Below, piece by piece: positions 62,182-64,000 of a stretch of DNA of 64,000 nucleotides. Each line of letters starts with the position of its first letter. The first letter of the stretch is position 1. This DNA comes from Chryseobacterium mulctrae. Its GTDB lineage: Bacteria > Bacteroidota > Bacteroidia > Flavobacteriales > Weeksellaceae. The stretch is from the NCBI RefSeq assembly GCF_006175945.1, contig NZ_VAJL01000001.1:3729001-3793000 (forward strand), written 5' to 3'. The notes beneath the pieces are model-generated. The model saw nothing but the letters and a program-made list of their open reading frames with translations. It made no database searches and was not told the origin of the DNA. The translations under genes were made by a program, and so were the position numbers.

Positions 62182-62514
62182 ATGAATCAACAAAAATTAC
62201 CTAATGCTACGGCAGTACTTGTTTTAGGAATTGTTTCTATCGTCGGATGCTGTTGTTACGGTGTTTTGGGGCTAATTGCCGGAATTATCGGACTTGTACT
62301 TTACAAAAAAGACAATGCGTTGTACCAAAGTAATCCAACTTTATATTCTGATTACAATAACCTTAATACCGGAAGAATTCTTTGTATTATTGGTTTGATC
62401 CTTAGCGCACTTTATCTTGTTTTAAATATTGTGATGATTGCTGTTTTCGGATGGGATGCACTTTCAGATCAGGAATTGATGCAGGAACGTATCAGAGAAA
62501 TGATGGGACAATAA
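62182..62514 (+). CDS. CCC-motif membrane protein (DUF4190-like)
   Basis: 110 aa. Two helices around VLGIVSIVGCCCYGVLGLIA and ILCIIGLILSALYLVLNIV, with the CCC motif in the first. A Bacteroidota family often next to DUF2752, as here. Acidic C-terminal tail. Function unknown. Confidence 0.8.
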   Translation: MNQQKLPNATAVLVLGIVSIVGCCCYGVLGLIAGIIGLVLYKKDNALYQSNPTLYSDYNNLNTGRILCIIGLILSALYLVLNIVMIAVFGWDALSDQELMQERIREMMGQ

Positions 62515-62536
62515 TAAGTCTTAATTAAGAATAGAG

Positions 62537-62570
62537 AAGGCTGCAATATTTTTTGCAGCCTTTCTTGTTT
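62537..62570 (+). terminator. Terminator after the CCC-motif gene
   Basis: AAGGCTGCAA / TTGCAGCCTT with a 6-nt loop and T-rich tail. Confidence 0.8.
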
Positions 62571-62605
62571 AATTTAATTATTTTTAAACCTGAAATGTTT
62601 GATTG

Positions 62606-63190
62606 ATGGAAAATTACACTGAGAAAAAACTGACGATTGATTTAAAGAAAGCAAATATTTATTCGCTGAAAATATTGTTGTATTCGTGTGTTGTTTTTCT
62701 AATTCCTTATGTTTTTCTTTGGCAATATCAGTTCAGTTTCGAGCATTTTACAGCAACCTTTAAGAGACTTATAGAAAAGTATACTTTCTTAAGTGGATTT
62801 ATTCCCATGTTTTTTATCGTTTTGGGAATTGTTTTACATGAACTTATTCACGGACTTACTTTTTTGCCTTTTTGTAAAAACGGTTTTAAATCAATAAAGT
62901 TTGGTTTTATGAAGCAATATCTTACCCCTTATTGTCATTGCAAAGAACCTTTAAAGCTAAAATATTATAGAATAGGAGTTATAATGCCTGCAATTATTCT
63001 GGGTTTTATACCTTCAGTTTGGGCAATCGTTACGGGCAATTTTTATCTTTTGTGCTTTGGGATTTTCTTTATCATGGGAGCAGCAGGAGATTTTATGATT
63101 TTAATGACTTTAAAAAATGAAAACCCTGAAGATTTGGTTTTAGACCATCCAAGTGAAGCTGGTTGCTTTGTTTATACAGCAAAAGAGTAA
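62606..63190 (+). CDS. DUF3267 putative membrane metalloprotease
   Basis: 194 aa from ATG 62606. Four hydrophobic segments, with HELIHG (HExxH zinc site) in the second (VLGIVLHELIHGLTFLPF) and AAGDFMILMTLK as the second conserved part. The DUF3267 family is thought to include membrane zinc proteases; activity is inferred. Confidence 0.82.
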   Translation: MENYTEKKLTIDLKKANIYSLKILLYSCVVFLIPYVFLWQYQFSFEHFTATFKRLIEKYTFLSGFIPMFFIVLGIVLHELIHGLTFLPFCKNGFKSIKFGFMKQYLTPYCHCKEPLKLKYYRIGVIMPAIILGFIPSVWAIVTGNFYLLCFGIFFIMGAAGDFMILMTLKNENPEDLVLDHPSEAGCFVYTAKE

Positions 63191-63218
63191 TCTTATTTAA
63201 ACCCAATTCAGTTTAAAT

Positions 63219-64000
63219 TTAAGCCTCATTCAGTTTCTTTACGTTTGATTTTTTCTTTAAGAAATAAGCCAGTCCCAATCCGATGAAAACCATTGCCGCA
63301 CTGAACGGAAAGATAAACTGCATTCCGAAAAAATCGGCAACACTTCCGATTATCGGGCCTGCAACACCTAAAGAAATATCAATAAAAAGTCCGTAACCTG
63401 CCAAAGCAGAACCTTGGCTCGATGGTGAAACACTCTTGATAGCAACAACACCAAGCGCAGGAAATATTAGTGAAAATCCTAATCCTGTAACACCGGCTCC
63501 AACCAAAGCCATTTGAGCGTTGGTTGCAAAAGCAATAATTAAAAGCCCGATGGTTTCTACAAAAAGACAGGCAATGGCAACTTTTATTCCGCCATAATTA
63601 TTGATAACATTGCTGAAAACCAATCTTCCGGCTACAAATAATCCTCCGAAGATACTTAAACACAAAGCACCATTATTCCAATGAAAATAATTGTAATATA
63701 ATGTGATGAATGTAGAAATACTTGCAAAACCGATTCCTCCTAAAGCCAGACAAACTCCAAAAGGAGCAACTTTTCCAAGAACTTTCCAGAAAGATTGGTT
63801 TTCTTGTGGGTTGAGGTTGGTTTTGTTTTCTTTAGTTTTAGCAAAGAAAAATCCGAGAATTCCTAAGATGATAGAGAGAATTCCAATGCCATACAAACTG
63901 TATGCATGCTCAATTACAATCCCTAAAGAAGCTCCGATTGCCAAAGCTCCGTAACAGGCAACTCCGTTGTAGGAAATGATTTTTGCAGTATGTTTTTCGC
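63219..64000 (-). CDS. Major facilitator superfamily transporter (5' partial)
   Basis: 260 codons visible; the frame runs past the right edge without a start (upstream residues EKHTAKIISYNGVACYGALA are in frame), so the N-terminal third is missing. At least eight membrane helices are present with typical GAGVTGLGFSLIFPALGVVA. Similar to sugar or arabinose-efflux-type MFS exporters; substrate unknown. Converges on the DUF3267 gene. Confidence 0.88.
   Translation of the reverse strand, partial: EKHTAKIISYNGVACYGALAIGASLGIVIEHAYSLYGIGILSIILGILGFFFAKTKENKTNLNPQENQSFWKVLGKVAPFGVCLALGGIGFASISTFITLYYNYFHWNNGALCLSIFGGLFVAGRLVFSNVINNYGGIKVAIACLFVETIGLLIIAFATNAQMALVGAGVTGLGFSLIFPALGVVAIKSVSPSSQGSALAGYGLFIDISLGVAGPIIGSVADFFGMQFIFPFSAAMVFIGLGLAYFLKKKSNVKKLNEA

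Overview
The window looks like a chromosomal segment of a Bacteroidota bacterium of the Chryseobacterium/Elizabethkingia type (Flavobacteriia, Weeksellaceae). The DNA is AT-rich and has Bacteroidota-style promoters (TTG about 19 nt before TAnnTTTG, mostly without obvious Shine-Dalgarno sites). It carries a SusC/SusD pair, the gliding genes gldB and gldC, DUF2480 and DUF5074 proteins, and an alkaline phosphatase that aligns residue for residue with what I recall of PafA of Elizabethkingia meningoseptica. Names come from motif recognition; no database search was run.

1-11,000 is a defence/accessory region. A type I restriction-modification operon (hsdM, cut by the left edge; hsdS; hsdR) is interrupted between hsdS and hsdR by three tightly packed, much more AT-rich genes: a DUF262 protein, an AAA ATPase with a DUF3696-like tail, and an unrecognised 261-aa protein. 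A RhuM-Fic fusion and an orphan HipB-like regulator follow. The embedded trio is the best candidate for an undescribed or poorly described defence module.

11,000-17,300 holds a SufR-like iron-sulfur regulator facing an operon of superoxide dismutase, DUF2480 protein, flavin reductase and two ferredoxins, then three tandem secreted paralogues of unknown role. 17,400-23,000 has a cholesterol-oxidase-like GMC oxidoreductase, two serine beta-lactamase-fold hydrolases with copied leaders, and a membrane AraC regulator. 23,200-26,300 is the thiamine operon thiM-thiE-thiD-tenA under a TPP riboswitch. 26,500-32,150 has an orphan response regulator, a SusCD pair and a small unknown gene.

32,800-47,600 includes a nucleoid-associated protein carrying an in-frame palindromic repeat, an RDD protein, a bacteriophytochrome kinase with its heme oxygenase (sensor plus chromophore supply), malate dehydrogenase, a TIGR04222 membrane protein, a thioredoxin-reductase-like flavoprotein divergent from a Fur-family regulator, an S41 peptidase and pafA. 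47,600-56,800 has a membrane-anchored barnase with barstar separated by a MITE-like element, nadE, gldB-gldC, a cystathionine gamma-synthase-like enzyme, DinB and acetyltransferase proteins, TsaC/Sua5 and a CCA-adding enzyme. 56,800-59,950 is a cobalamin-riboswitch operon (BtuB-like receptor plus DUF5074 lipoprotein). The right end has cytidine deaminase, an old yellow enzyme, small membrane proteins, a DUF3267 protein and an MFS transporter cut by the right edge.

Several families of dispersed intergenic repeats occur, mainly between 48 and 60 kb. No tRNA, rRNA, CRISPR array or intact insertion sequence was seen.
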